This document shows, piece after piece, positions 20,318 to 29,282 of a stretch of DNA of 64,000 nt. Numbering within the stretch: position 1 is the first letter of the stretch; every line of letters begins with the position of its first letter. Source of the DNA: Bisgaard Taxon 45 (lineage in GTDB: Bacteria; Pseudomonadota; Gammaproteobacteria; Enterobacterales; Pasteurellaceae). Where the stretch lies: positions 62,001 through 126,000 of the forward strand of contig JAQAHH010000001.1 of NCBI GenBank assembly GCA_030783905.1, in the 5' to 3' direction. Under the pieces are notes generated by a model. That model was not told the origin of the DNA, made no database searches, and worked only from the letters and a program-made list of their open reading frames with translations. A program made the translations under genes and the position numbers.

Positions 20318-20586
20318 TAGCGCACGGCAAAATCAGAGAATACATGAGAATCGGCATAGTCTTGTTCAATCACTTGTTCAACCGATGCCGTTCTCGGTCC
20401 GTGGTTTAACCACGCGCTTAACTGGGCTAATTGTGTGTTTGTCCCCGTTGCCACCACCTCAACGCTGCCATCTTGGCGATTACGCACATAGCCTTTTACC
20501 CCGATTTGGGTCGCGGTTTTCCAAGTAAAATAACGGAAACCCACGCCCTGCACCAAACCATAAATAAAAAATTGTTTTTTCAACAT
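20314..20586 (-). CDS. acyP: Acylphosphatase
   Basis: Small (90-residue) enzyme hydrolysing acyl phosphates to carboxylate and phosphate. The signature GLVQGVGFRYFTWKTA carries the catalytic arginine and GYVRNRQDGSVEV carries the catalytic asparagine. Conserved length, ending FAVRY. It is convergent with yfeD, overlapping its stop codon. In E. coli the orthologue (yccX) sits next to tusE, so part of that neighbourhood survives here. Confidence 0.93.
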   Translation of the reverse strand: MLKKQFFIYGLVQGVGFRYFTWKTATQIGVKGYVRNRQDGSVEVVATGTNTQLAQLSAWLNHGPRTASVEQVIEQDYADSHVFSDFAVRY

Positions 20587-20761
20587 ATTCTCGCCTCTTA
20601 TGCTTTCTGTGGAAAAGTTTTAATCCCATCACATTTTTTTCAATTCACCTAAACTTTTTTATTTCCATTTAGCCAAATTTAGCATAGCATACAATCTGGC
20701 ACTTTCATGAATAAAGTGTTTTCGTTCCAACCTTATTTCCTTTACCAAGACAGGAGCAAAT

Positions 20762-21418
20762 ATGAAATTTCGTTTCGCTGCATTAGCTAGCGTCGCTCTA
20801 TTAACAAGCACTGTAAGCGTTGCAGGTGTTGTGACAAGTTCCTCAAATATTGACTTTCTTGCCATTGATGGACAAAAAGCAAGTAAATCACTTTTAAAAG
20901 AAAAACGCTCTTTTAATGTCAGTGATACACTTCCTCACCAAGTGGTTGTTCGTGTGGCTGAAATTATCCGTGTAGGTTCTGACCGTTCACTCTATGAGTC
21001 AGATCCTATTGTCGTCACTTTCCAAGGGACAACAGATGATCTCATCATTTCTGCTCCTCGCTTAGAAACAGAACGCGATGCCAACGCCTTTAAAAAATCC
21101 CCGATCATTACTGTCAAAACTGTTTCCGGCGTAGAAATTTCGACAAAACAAGAATATCTGAAACAAGAAGGCTTCTTACCGGGCGTAAATTTAATTGAAA
21201 ATTTATCAGAGTACAATGCCTCTGGTGCACCGGCAGCCGTGGCTCGCTTAGCCAGTAGCACAATGCCCGCTGCAATACCTGGCTTTGGTAAAGCACAAAA
21301 AGGAAAAATCACCGTTCAAGGTGAAAATGTTGCAGAACAAATGTTGCAGTACTGGTACCAGCAAGCAGACAAAGATACACAACAACGTTTCTTGAGCTGG
21401 GCAAAAGGTCAAAAATAA
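20762..21418 (+). CDS. yccT: YccT/DUF2057 family periplasmic protein
   Basis: A 218-residue exported protein with a signal peptide (MKFRFAALASVALLTSTVSV-AG). The mature part matches the YccT family: an N-terminal beta-strand region (SSNIDFLAIDGQKAS), VRVAEIIRVGSDRSLYESDP, and a C-terminal segment ending LQYWYQQADKDTQQRFLSWA. In E. coli YccT (CsgI) has been linked to inhibition of curli assembly; no curli genes are visible here, so the role may differ. It precedes mgsA, as in E. coli, with a terminator between them. Confidence 0.85.
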   Translation: MKFRFAALASVALLTSTVSVAGVVTSSSNIDFLAIDGQKASKSLLKEKRSFNVSDTLPHQVVVRVAEIIRVGSDRSLYESDPIVVTFQGTTDDLIISAPRLETERDANAFKKSPIITVKTVSGVEISTKQEYLKQEGFLPGVNLIENLSEYNASGAPAAVARLASSTMPAAIPGFGKAQKGKITVQGENVAEQMLQYWYQQADKDTQQRFLSWAKGQK

Positions 21419-21427
21419 AGAATGAAT

Positions 21428-21453
21428 AAAGTGAGCATCTTGCTCACTTTTTA
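21428..21453 (+). terminator. yccT terminator
   Basis: AAAGTGAGCA (21428-21437), loop TCT, TGCTCACTTT (21441-21450), then TTTATTT. A strong intrinsic terminator just before mgsA, so mgsA needs its own promoter or read-through. Confidence 0.88.
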
Positions 21454-21476
21454 TTTAGTATGTTTAAGGAGCTATC

Positions 21477-21935
21477 ATGCGACATACAGCACGTACCTTA
21501 TCTGTGAATAAACACATTGCATTGGTTGCACATGATCACTGTAAACAGGATTTGATAAATTGGTGTAAATCCCACCGCACTTTATTGGCACAACATACAC
21601 TTTATGCCACAGGGACGACGGGGAATCTCATTCAAAAAGAAGCCGATCTCGCCATCGTCAGCCTACTCAGTGGTCCAATGGGGGGGGATCAACAACTCGG
21701 CGGGCTTATTGCAGAAAAGCAAATTGATGTATTGATTTTCTTTTGGGATCCAATGAATGCGGTACCGCATGATCCTGACGTCAAGGCATTGATGCGAATT
21801 GCAACGGTTTGGAATATTCCTGTCGCGATGAATATGGCCACAGCAGATTTTCTCATTACCTCATCGCGCTTTGCCGAAGAAACCCCTGTACGCATTCCTG
21901 ACTATGAAGGTTATTTGAAAGAACGCTTGAAATAA
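21477..21935 (+). CDS. mgsA: Methylglyoxal synthase
   Basis: Converts dihydroxyacetone phosphate to methylglyoxal and phosphate, a bypass used under sugar-phosphate overload. The 152 residues equal the E. coli length. Conserved: [15 protein letters not shown], the phosphate-binding TGTTGNLI, the [12 protein letters not shown] segment with its catalytic Asp, and [23 protein letters not shown] 21477 follows TAAGGAG. Confidence 0.96.
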   Translation: MRHTARTLSVNKHIALVAHDHCKQDLINWCKSHRTLLAQHTLYATGTTGNLIQKEADLAIVSLLSGPMGGDQQLGGLIAEKQIDVLIFFWDPMNAVPHDPDVKALMRIATVWNIPVAMNMATADFLITSSRFAEETPVRIPDYEGYLKERLK

Positions 21936-22060
21936 CAGCATTTGTCGGTTATTTTTGTCAAACTAGCTGAAATCACATTATAATGGTGCTCAATATTGCT
22001 CTGCTTAATATTGAGCTATTTTTTTGTCTTCATGTTTTGATCACTTACGGAGAATAAACA

Positions 22061-22510
22061 ATGGCGTTAATTTTAAATATCCTAAATTTTGTACTAGGTG
22101 GCTTTGCGACAACCTTAGGCTGGTTACTTGCCACGCTTGTCAGTGCCCTTTTAATTATCACCTTGCCTTATACACGTAGCTGTTGGGAAATCAGTAAAAT
22201 GTCTCTCATGCCTTTTGGTAATGATATTATTCATGTGAAATACCTTGAACCAACGCATGCGCTTAGCAATTCCTTAGGCACAATATTTAATGTATTCTGG
22301 TTTGTCTTTTTTGGTTGGTGGTTATGTCTATCGCATATTTTTGCCGGTATTGCACAATGCTTAACCATTATTGGTATTCCTGTCGGAATTGCCAATTTCA
22401 AATTAGCGGGTATTGCCCTGTTCCCTGTTGGTCAACGCGTTGTCCCTAAAGAAGTCGCGGAAATCGCAAGACAGCAAGCGGCACAACAATATTATCAGCA
22501 TCATCACTAA
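22061..22510 (+). CDS. yccF: YccF family inner-membrane protein
   Basis: Small membrane protein (149 residues) with two copies of the YccF domain. Each copy has a glycine-rich helix pair, for example FVLGGFATTLGWLLATLVSA and NVFWFVFFGWWLCLSHIFAG, and the repeats end in TIIGIPVGIANFKLAGIALFP. Function unknown. It lies 33 bp upstream of yccS, as in E. coli, and the two likely share a transcript. Confidence 0.88.
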   Translation: MALILNILNFVLGGFATTLGWLLATLVSALLIITLPYTRSCWEISKMSLMPFGNDIIHVKYLEPTHALSNSLGTIFNVFWFVFFGWWLCLSHIFAGIAQCLTIIGIPVGIANFKLAGIALFPVGQRVVPKEVAEIARQQAAQQYYQHHH

Positions 22511-22543
22511 ATAAACGGCTCAGGGAATGAGAGAAGAAAAAGC

Positions 22544-24697
22544 ATGAATAACTGGTTTAACGCAAAAATTATTGCCACCATCCCTATTTTTATTGCAGTC
22601 AATATTGCTGCTTTCGCTATTTGGCTACTGGATATCTCCGAACAATGTATGCCATTAATTTTGGGTATTATTGCTGGCGGATTAGTTGACTTAGACAATC
22701 GTTTAACTGGACGATTAAAAAATGTTTTCTATACTTTAATTGCGTTCTCGATTTCCTCATTAGTGGTACAGGTCAGTATAGGTCATGGCTTTCAATTCAC
22801 CCTGTTGATGACCGCCATGACATTTATGTTTACCATGGTAGGTGCTATAGGACAGCGTTATAGCACCATTGCCTTTGGCACATTGGTCATTGCCCTTTAC
22901 ACGACACTTTCTTACTTGCCACACACCATTTGGTTTATTAACCCTATCATGATTTTATGTGGCACATTGCTTTACAGCATGATCACCTTAATCGTGCATT
23001 TATTTTTTCCTAACCGTCCAGTACAAGAAAATATCGCAAAGTCATTCTTAGCCTTAGGACAATATCTTGACGCAAAATCACAATTTTTTGATCCTGATGA
23101 AATAGAACAGCTGGCTAACAAAGAAGTGAATTTAGCCATGAAAGATAGTGCATTGATTGAGGCCTTTAATGCCACTCGAACGGCTCTATTCTATCGTATC
23201 CGCGGTCAAAACCGTCATAGCCGCACACAAAAAATGATCCGCTATTATTTTGCGGCACAAGACATTCATGAACGCGCAAATTCCAGCCTTTTTAATTATC
23301 ATACCATGGCGGAACAACTCAAAAACACGGATCTCATTTTCCGGATTCAGCGTTTATTCGAATTACAAGCCCAAGCTTGTCGCGAAATCGGTTTAAGTTT
23401 ACAACAAAATAAAGAGTATCATTACAATAATAAAGTTGAAAAAGCGATTATAGGGCTCACTCAATCGTTTGAATTGTATGCTCAAAACCACGTAGAAAAT
23501 AAGCAAGTTCTGTTAAATCTTAAAACCTTGATTGACAACCTACAAGCGGTGGAATGGCAACTCAGTCATCTTGATCAGGAAACACACCAAGCCGAACGTG
23601 CCTCCACCGCCAAAATCCATACTGAACAAGTACGTGGCTTACGCAATATTCTGTATGCGATTAAAAGTCACTGCCACTTTAATTCGCAACTCTTTCGTCA
23701 TGCGGTTCGCTTATCCATTGTTGTCTTTACCGCCTGCTCTATTGTCGAATTTTTTGAATTAGAACGAGGCTATTGGATTTTATTAACCTCTGTTTTTGTG
23801 TGTCAGCCAAATTATTCCGCCACAAAACTGCGCCTTCGACAACGTATTATAGGGACTATTTTGGGTGTTATCATTGGTTCTTTACTACCTTATATTAATC
23901 CCACATTGGAATTGCAACTGGGGCTGATTGTGGCAACCAGTACATTATTTTTCTTTTTTAGAACCAATAATTACAGTTTTTCTACCTTCTTTATTACATT
24001 ACAAGTGCTGATCAGCTTTGATGTAATGGGATTTGATATTCATGAGGCCATGTATTCCCGAGTGATTGATACATTTATTGGGGCATTTATTGCTTGGTTT
24101 GCGGTGTCTTATTTATGGCCAGATTGGCGTTACTTACAACTTGATAAAGTCAGTCATCAAGCGGTGAAAAGTAATGCAAAATACTTACTTTACGTGATTA
24201 GTCAACTACAATTTGGGAAAGGGGATAACCTGAAATATCGCATCGTGCGCCGCCATGCTCATGAAAATGCGACCGCCCTCAGCACAACCATTTCACACAT
24301 GAATAATGAGCCAAACAAATATCAAGCACACCTACAAAAAAGTTTTGAATTACTAAAACTTAATTATTCTTTGCTGAGCTATATTTCTGCCTTAGGCGCT
24401 TATCGTAGCAATATGAAAGCATTACAACAAAATACCGAATTTCTCGCAGGATTTTATCCGATTGCTAAAAAGATCATTTATGTGTTGGAGCATATTGAAA
24501 AACTCAGACCTGAAGTGTTCCAAAAAATGCAAGAAAGGATTGAGAATGATTTAAAGCACGCCAATGCGGAGCAAGCAGGTCATCTTCTTCAACCTCAGTT
24601 TAGCGTGCCAATTCAGCAATTGAATATGATTAGTCAAATTTTGCCTTCACTTTACCATACATTTCAGCAAATCAATTTAAACCTCAAGCAAAATTAA
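22544..24697 (+). CDS. yccS: YccS/YhfK family (FUSC-type) membrane protein
   Basis: A 717-residue integral membrane protein. The N-terminal membrane block (about 10-160) is followed by a long soluble alpha-helical region (about 170-390), a second membrane block (390-520, including EFFELERGYWILLTSVFVCQ) and a C-terminal helical domain. This duplicated architecture is typical of the YccS/YhfK branch of the FUSC/aromatic-acid exporter superfamily. The substrate is unknown. Its 3' end overlaps the convergent smrB by 21 bp. Confidence 0.88.
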   Translation: MNNWFNAKIIATIPIFIAVNIAAFAIWLLDISEQCMPLILGIIAGGLVDLDNRLTGRLKNVFYTLIAFSISSLVVQVSIGHGFQFTLLMTAMTFMFTMVGAIGQRYSTIAFGTLVIALYTTLSYLPHTIWFINPIMILCGTLLYSMITLIVHLFFPNRPVQENIAKSFLALGQYLDAKSQFFDPDEIEQLANKEVNLAMKDSALIEAFNATRTALFYRIRGQNRHSRTQKMIRYYFAAQDIHERANSSLFNYHTMAEQLKNTDLIFRIQRLFELQAQACREIGLSLQQNKEYHYNNKVEKAIIGLTQSFELYAQNHVENKQVLLNLKTLIDNLQAVEWQLSHLDQETHQAERASTAKIHTEQVRGLRNILYAIKSHCHFNSQLFRHAVRLSIVVFTACSIVEFFELERGYWILLTSVFVCQPNYSATKLRLRQRIIGTILGVIIGSLLPYINPTLELQLGLIVATSTLFFFFRTNNYSFSTFFITLQVLISFDVMGFDIHEAMYSRVIDTFIGAFIAWFAVSYLWPDWRYLQLDKVSHQAVKSNAKYLLYVISQLQFGKGDNLKYRIVRRHAHENATALSTTISHMNNEPNKYQAHLQKSFELLKLNYSLLSYISALGAYRSNMKALQQNTEFLAGFYPIAKKIIYVLEHIEKLRPEVFQKMQERIENDLKHANAEQAGHLLQPQFSVPIQQLNMISQILPSLYHTFQQINLNLKQN

Positions 24698-25183
24698 AAT
24701 TGCAGCATCCCCGCCCCATTCTTTTGGGGCTTGGTGCAACGCACGTACTTTAGGATGCTGCACTAACCAACGGGGAATTTGACGCTTTAAAACATACGAG
24801 CCATACCCCGTCATCACACTGGCACAATACACATGTTCATTTTCACAAGCTTGTAATAAACTCGCTAGCTCTATTTTGGCTTGTTCTTTGGTCAAGCCAT
24901 GTAGATCCAAAAAAAGATCTGGCGAAAAGTCACCACGGCGTAATTGTTTCAAAATATGCGAATCTTCCCCTTCTCGTAAATATTTGACCGCACTTTCTTC
25001 ATTTAATAACGGCTCATATTCATCAGAAAAGTAAAACAGCGTATCCTCTTTCTCACGAATTTCTCGTAATGCTGATTTTTTTTTGGCTGTTTTCTGACGC
25101 GGTGCAATAAACTTATCCTGCTTAAGTGCTTTCGCCCCTTTTATTGCAGTGCGGAATAACGTAATATCATCTGGCTCTAACAT
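24677..25183 (-). CDS. smrB: Ribosome rescue endonuclease SmrB
   Basis: Smr-domain nuclease that, in E. coli, recognises collided ribosomes and cuts mRNA between them. ATG 25183 follows AGGGAGAG at good spacing and gives 168 residues; the frame extends to a TTG seven codons upstream. The N-terminal extension includes FYFSDEYEPLLN and KYLREGEDS, which match SmrB. The Smr core has FLDLHGLTKEQAK and ends HQAPKEWGGDAAILILLEV. The second Smr motif reads MTGYGSYVLKRQ here, where I recall GHG in E. coli. It ends inside the 3' end of yccS. Confidence 0.9.
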   Translation of the reverse strand: MLEPDDITLFRTAIKGAKALKQDKFIAPRQKTAKKKSALREIREKEDTLFYFSDEYEPLLNEESAVKYLREGEDSHILKQLRRGDFSPDLFLDLHGLTKEQAKIELASLLQACENEHVYCASVMTGYGSYVLKRQIPRWLVQHPKVRALHQAPKEWGGDAAILILLEV

Positions 25184-25303
25184 GCTGTTTCTCTCCCTAT
25201 TCAACGCGTCTCATCATAACATAACTTCATTCGACATGATTTCCAAAATTTAGCGGAATATGATATAACTACGCCAATTTTCGCTTATTATAAAAGGTAT
25301 GTT

Positions 25304-26245
25304 ATGACACATAATCAAGAGCTGATTGAAACCATCATTGCTGATCACGTTCATCAAGAATTACACACTATTCAAGATTTTCTGCGCTGGACTTACAGCA
25401 CCTTTAACCGCTCTGATATTTATTATGGCCATGGCTATCATGACGCTTGGGATGAAGCCTTACAGCTGGTACTCACTACCCTAGACTTACCTATCGATTT
25501 CCCACAAACCTATTACACTGCGCAGCTTACACGCTCAGAGAAAGAAGTATTACTGCGTTTAATTATCCAACGTCTAGAAAAACGTATCCCGATTGCTTAT
25601 CTGATTCATCAAGCGTGGTTTTGTGGCTTAAATTTCTATGTAGATGAGCGTGTGATTGTGCCACGTTCGCCAATCAGTGCGCTCATTCAAGAGGGTTTTG
25701 CCCCTCTATTAGCACAGGCCCCTAAACGTATTTTAGACATGTGTACAGGAAGTGGTTGTATTGCTATCGCTTGCGCAGAACGTTTTCCAGAAGCCGAAGT
25801 GGATGCAGTTGATCTTTCTAGTGATGCGCTTGATGTGGCACAAATTAACATTGAACGCCACGCGATGCTTGAGCGTGTTTATCCGATTCAATCGGATCTC
25901 TTCAATGCGCTAGCCCCTATACAATACGATTTGATTGTAACCAATCCGCCTTATGTAGATGAAGAAGACTTAGCGGATATGCCGCAAGAATTTCATTACG
26001 AGCCCGAAATGGCATTAGGATCGGGCGTTGATGGTTTAGCCATCACCAAAAAAATCCTCTTTGCCGCCCCCGATTATTTAACAGAGCAAGGCATATTAGT
26101 CTGCGAAGTGGGGAACAGTATGGTACACTTAATCGAACAATATCCAGCTGTCCCATTTAACTGGGTCGAACTTAAGAATGGTGGTGTCGGTGTCTTTGCC
26201 CTCACTAAAGCACAGCTGATACAATATCGCCATTTATTCCAATAA
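25304..26245 (+). CDS. prmB: Ribosomal protein L3 N5-glutamine methyltransferase
   Basis: SAM-dependent methylation of a glutamine on ribosomal protein L3. It has 313 residues (E. coli 310). SAM motif I is ILDMCTGSGCIAIACAERFP and the glutamine-methyltransferase catalytic loop is IVTNPPYVDEEDL; RVIVPRSPI is the family's upstream landmark. It resembles PrmB rather than PrmC, which has RPETE in place of RSPI. Divergent from smrB, with which it shares a 120-bp promoter region. Confidence 0.93.
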   Translation: MTHNQELIETIIADHVHQELHTIQDFLRWTYSTFNRSDIYYGHGYHDAWDEALQLVLTTLDLPIDFPQTYYTAQLTRSEKEVLLRLIIQRLEKRIPIAYLIHQAWFCGLNFYVDERVIVPRSPISALIQEGFAPLLAQAPKRILDMCTGSGCIAIACAERFPEAEVDAVDLSSDALDVAQINIERHAMLERVYPIQSDLFNALAPIQYDLIVTNPPYVDEEDLADMPQEFHYEPEMALGSGVDGLAITKKILFAAPDYLTEQGILVCEVGNSMVHLIEQYPAVPFNWVELKNGGVGVFALTKAQLIQYRHLFQ

Positions 26246-26301
26246 GAATTCGCGCAAAGTGTGCCCAGTTTTGAGATCATTTTCGCTGAAGCGGAGGCAT
26301 A

Positions 26302-26331
26302 AAAAAACCAGTGCAATATCACTGGTTTTTT
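26302..26331. terminator. Bidirectional terminator between prmB and the first porin gene
   Basis: AAAAAACCAGTG (26302-26313) pairs with CACTGGTTTTTT (26320-26331). A and T runs on the two sides let it serve both convergent genes. Confidence 0.88.
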
Positions 26332-26350
26332 GTTATTGACAAATAATAGG

Positions 26351-27391
26351 TTAGAAGAAGACGCGTAAACCTACACCCAATTTTTTATCTCTTAAAGTTG
26401 GATCTAAGTCATTATCATGTTTGTATCTAAATACGCCACCTTCTAAATAAGTGACTACATTTTTGTGGAATTGATAGTCCACGCCGGCCACATAGCCACG
26501 TAGTCTCACTGTACGATCATAAGCCGTCACTGCTTTACCCCAGATAAAATCGGCATAGATTTTTGATTCTGGTATAAATTGATATTTCAAGCCTAATTCT
26601 ACTTCTCGAACTTTGTGGAACGAATCCTCATCACCTGTACCAGGGTGTTTTTGACCACGCCATGAAATGGTTAATAATTCATCGTTATTACTTTTTACTT
26701 GGGAATAATCTACTGCCACGGCAAAATTTTGGTAACTTAATTCTCCACCGACTGTCCACGCTTTCTCCTTAACGGATAGCTTTGTATCGCCGACTTGTTT
26801 ACTGCTGTATCCTGCGGCTAAAGCGAAACCGAGATCACCAACAGTTCTGTTATAAAGGACACCTAACACATATGCATTGTTGTTGATATTATCCACTTTC
26901 GATGCGTCCTCATCAAACACATAGTCTGCGCCAAAACGGAAACCGGCAAAATCTGCCGATTTAAAATGAATAACTTTGTCACCCTCAGTGACTAATTGAT
27001 TCACACCACCTAAATTGTAGGTATAATCCGATAGACCGATATCATCACCAATCGTGAGCTGTTTACCGAAAGTTAATTTACCGACAGCATCATGGTTAAA
27101 ACCAGCAAATAAACGGGAAATGTTAGTCTTATCACCAATCCCTTTATCGCTAAAACGCACTTCTACTTGTCCTAATGCGCTTAAACCGTCCCCTAACTGA
27201 TGGGAAGCATCAAAGGTGATGCGTGATCCCTTATCTTTTAGATCGGTGCGATGGTTGGTTTCACGTTGCAAAAGTAAACGAACAGAACCGCTTACATCAA
27301 CCTTTGTCCCTTCTTTATCGAAAATGGTTGCCGCATTGACAGATGTAGTGGCAAGTGCACTGACAGCGAATGCAATAAGTGTTTTTTTCAT
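26351..27391 (-). CDS. OmpH-family outer membrane porin, downstream copy
   Basis: Gram-negative general porin (346 residues) forming a 16-strand trimeric channel. Signal peptide MKKTLIAFAVSALATTSVNA, then ATIFDKEGTKVDVSGSVRLL. It has the porin landmarks LTFGKQLTIGDDIGLSDYTY and the C-terminal aromatic GVGLRVFF recognised by the Bam machinery. It is a paralogue of the next gene upstream, with shorter or different surface loops (for example around residues 75-85 and 195-200). It has its own 155-bp upstream region behind a terminator, so it is probably transcribed separately. In P. multocida this corresponds to the second OmpH locus. Confidence 0.9.
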   Translation of the reverse strand: MKKTLIAFAVSALATTSVNAATIFDKEGTKVDVSGSVRLLLQRETNHRTDLKDKGSRITFDASHQLGDGLSALGQVEVRFSDKGIGDKTNISRLFAGFNHDAVGKLTFGKQLTIGDDIGLSDYTYNLGGVNQLVTEGDKVIHFKSADFAGFRFGADYVFDEDASKVDNINNNAYVLGVLYNRTVGDLGFALAAGYSSKQVGDTKLSVKEKAWTVGGELSYQNFAVAVDYSQVKSNNDELLTISWRGQKHPGTGDEDSFHKVREVELGLKYQFIPESKIYADFIWGKAVTAYDRTVRLRGYVAGVDYQFHKNVVTYLEGGVFRYKHDNDLDPTLRDKKLGVGLRVFF

Positions 27392-27501
27392 AATATTGAT
27401 TCCTTAACAGAATATCTTTATGTCCTATTTTGAAGAAGATGACAACCTAACGACTTCCCAAATGCCCAATTTATCGTCGATAAACTATTTATCGAATTAA
27501 G

Positions 27502-27530
27502 AAAAAGCCAGTGTCAAACACTGGCTTTTT
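27502..27530. terminator. Terminator between the two ompH paralogues
   Basis: AAAAAGCCAGTGT (27502-27514), loop CAA, ACACTGGCTTTTT (27518-27530), 17 bp after the upstream porin's stop. It isolates the two porin transcripts. Confidence 0.9.
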
Positions 27531-27546
27531 TAGACTTTCACAACAA

Positions 27547-28593
27547 TTAGAAGTGTACGCGTAAACCTGTACCAATTACGTTATCTTTTGCTGTTGTACC
27601 ATCCGCATCTTTTGTTCTGCCCCAAGCACCTTCAACAAAGGTTTCAACTTGTTTGTGAAGTTTGTAACCAAAACCTACCGCGATCTTACGAGTTCTGTCG
27701 GTATCTCCTTTAGGACCTTCTTTCGCCCAAATAAAGTCAGTATACACTTTTGCTTTGTCGTTAAGATCGTAGTTTAAACCCACTTCAAGTGCACGTTTTT
27801 TACCATCTTTGTTAGTTACTTTAGATTGTGCATAGTCAACACCAAGCGCTAAACCAGCGTATGATAGTTCCGCACCGACCAAGAAACCTTTTTCTTTTTC
27901 ATCTTTGTAAACTTTATCTTGGCCTGGAGGTGGAACTACACCTGGTTGAGCTTCTTGTTTCACATATTTTTGGCTATAAGCTGCTTCAAGTGCAAAACCA
28001 ACATCACCGATTTGTCTGTTGTATAAACCCGCTACAACGAAACCGCGACCATCGCGTAATGCTTCTTTGTTTGCATCGCCTGAGAACACATAGGCACCAC
28101 CGAATGTGAAACCGTTGAAGTCTGCAGATTTGAAGTTAATCGCTTTTTGACCGCTAGTAATAAGGACGTCATTGATACCACTGTTAAAATAAGTGTAATC
28201 AGACACACCAACATCATCACCAATTGTTAATTGGTTACCGAAAGTTAATGTACCTAAACCTTCATAGGCGAAACCAGCATAAAGACGTTTCGCATGAACC
28301 TGATTACCGATTGGTTGTTTAACCACTTCACCATCTTTTTCCACATCTTTACTGAAACGAAGTTCTGCATAACCTAATGCGCTTAAGCCTTCGCCTAAAT
28401 CATGAGAGGCTTTGAAAGAAACGCGTGAACCATTATCTATTAAATCACCACGCATGTCTTTTTCTTTTTTGAGGAGTAAACGTACAGAACCGTTTACATC
28501 CACTTTTGTACCATCTTGGTTGTAAACCGTTGCTGCGTTTGCTGAAGTTGCTGCTACTGCCGCCACTGCTAATGCTACGATTGTCTTTTTCAT
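27547..28593 (-). CDS. ompH: Major outer membrane porin OmpH
   Basis: A 348-residue porin. Signal peptide MKKTIVALAVAAVAATSANA, mature start ATVYNQDGTKVDVNGSVRLL, which is the known N-terminus of P. multocida OmpH, a major surface antigen. LTFGNQLTIGDDVGVSDYTY and a C-terminal GTGLRVHF close the barrel. Relative to its neighbour it has longer loops: a lysine/glutamate-rich one near residues 83-97 (VEKDGEVVKQPIGNQ) and a proline-rich one near 210-232 (QPGVVPPPGQDK). These are where strain-to-strain antigenic variation is expected. A long intergenic region lies upstream. Confidence 0.95.
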   Translation of the reverse strand: MKKTIVALAVAAVAATSANAATVYNQDGTKVDVNGSVRLLLKKEKDMRGDLIDNGSRVSFKASHDLGEGLSALGYAELRFSKDVEKDGEVVKQPIGNQVHAKRLYAGFAYEGLGTLTFGNQLTIGDDVGVSDYTYFNSGINDVLITSGQKAINFKSADFNGFTFGGAYVFSGDANKEALRDGRGFVVAGLYNRQIGDVGFALEAAYSQKYVKQEAQPGVVPPPGQDKVYKDEKEKGFLVGAELSYAGLALGVDYAQSKVTNKDGKKRALEVGLNYDLNDKAKVYTDFIWAKEGPKGDTDRTRKIAVGFGYKLHKQVETFVEGAWGRTKDADGTTAKDNVIGTGLRVHF

Positions 28594-29282
28594 AGTATCA
28601 CTACCTTGTTTTTGGAGTTTTATAATTCGATTAAGTTATTGTGACCAATCACTCAATCAACCTAAAATCGACTAACAGACGACGAGTCGCCTGCACATTT
28701 TTGCAAAGGCAAGATAGCAAAGCTCGGTTTTCTTGTCAAAACAAAATAGAATTGTTCTTTTTTAATCTTGTTCTTTAAAAACAATAAGTTATAAAAAGCA
28801 AGCGGTTTTATAAGGGTTAAAAAAGTGTTAAAAGGATCACATTTATTAAAAATATCATTTTTTCCAGAACTTTTCTAATAAAACCTAACACATTGATTTA
28901 ATAAGTAAAAAATCAAGATTTGAAGACCAAAATGTCCAGTTCCGCCCTCTTTTTCCACCTTTATCCAAAGTTTATTCATATTTTGTGATCTAGATCACAA
29001 AATTTAAGATTTTCGTCAACTAAAAGATGTTTTTTTAAACAAATTAAGGGCTGAAACGCTCATAAAATCGTTCTCTTTTCCTTATAAAAAACATGAAAAA
29101 GCCCCCTGTCTCTTATGTGCGCGCTTGGCTATTCCATCGTATAGTGCTAACAGGTTTTGTTGTATCAGCGTTCTCTTCCTTGACCTACCCCAAATTTTCT
29201 ATTGTTCTTAAAACAATAAATAGCGATAATATGCCCCTTGACTTCAGGGCACCCTTTAAATGTCGCCCGAGAAAACAATATG
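28594..29282. other. 689-bp gap between ompH and rsxA
   Basis: An AT-rich divergent intergenic region with no gene I can support. It must hold the ompH promoter and 5' leader (nearest 28594) and the rsxA promoter. A perfect CRP-type palindrome lies at 28980-29003. One 72-codon frame (29093-29311, MKKPPVSYVRAWLFHRIVLT...) runs into the first codons of rsxA out of frame and has no family resemblance. The size of the gap and the isolated CRP site leave room for a small RNA or small gene. Confidence 0.5.
28980..29003. promoter_or_regulatory. Perfect CRP-type palindrome
   Basis: A 24-bp perfect palindrome with core TGTGATCTAGATCACA, matching the CRP consensus TGTGA-N6-TCACA. It is about 390 bp from the ompH ATG and 280 bp from the rsxA ATG, far for direct control of either gene. 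Site recognition is by consensus. Confidence 0.75.
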
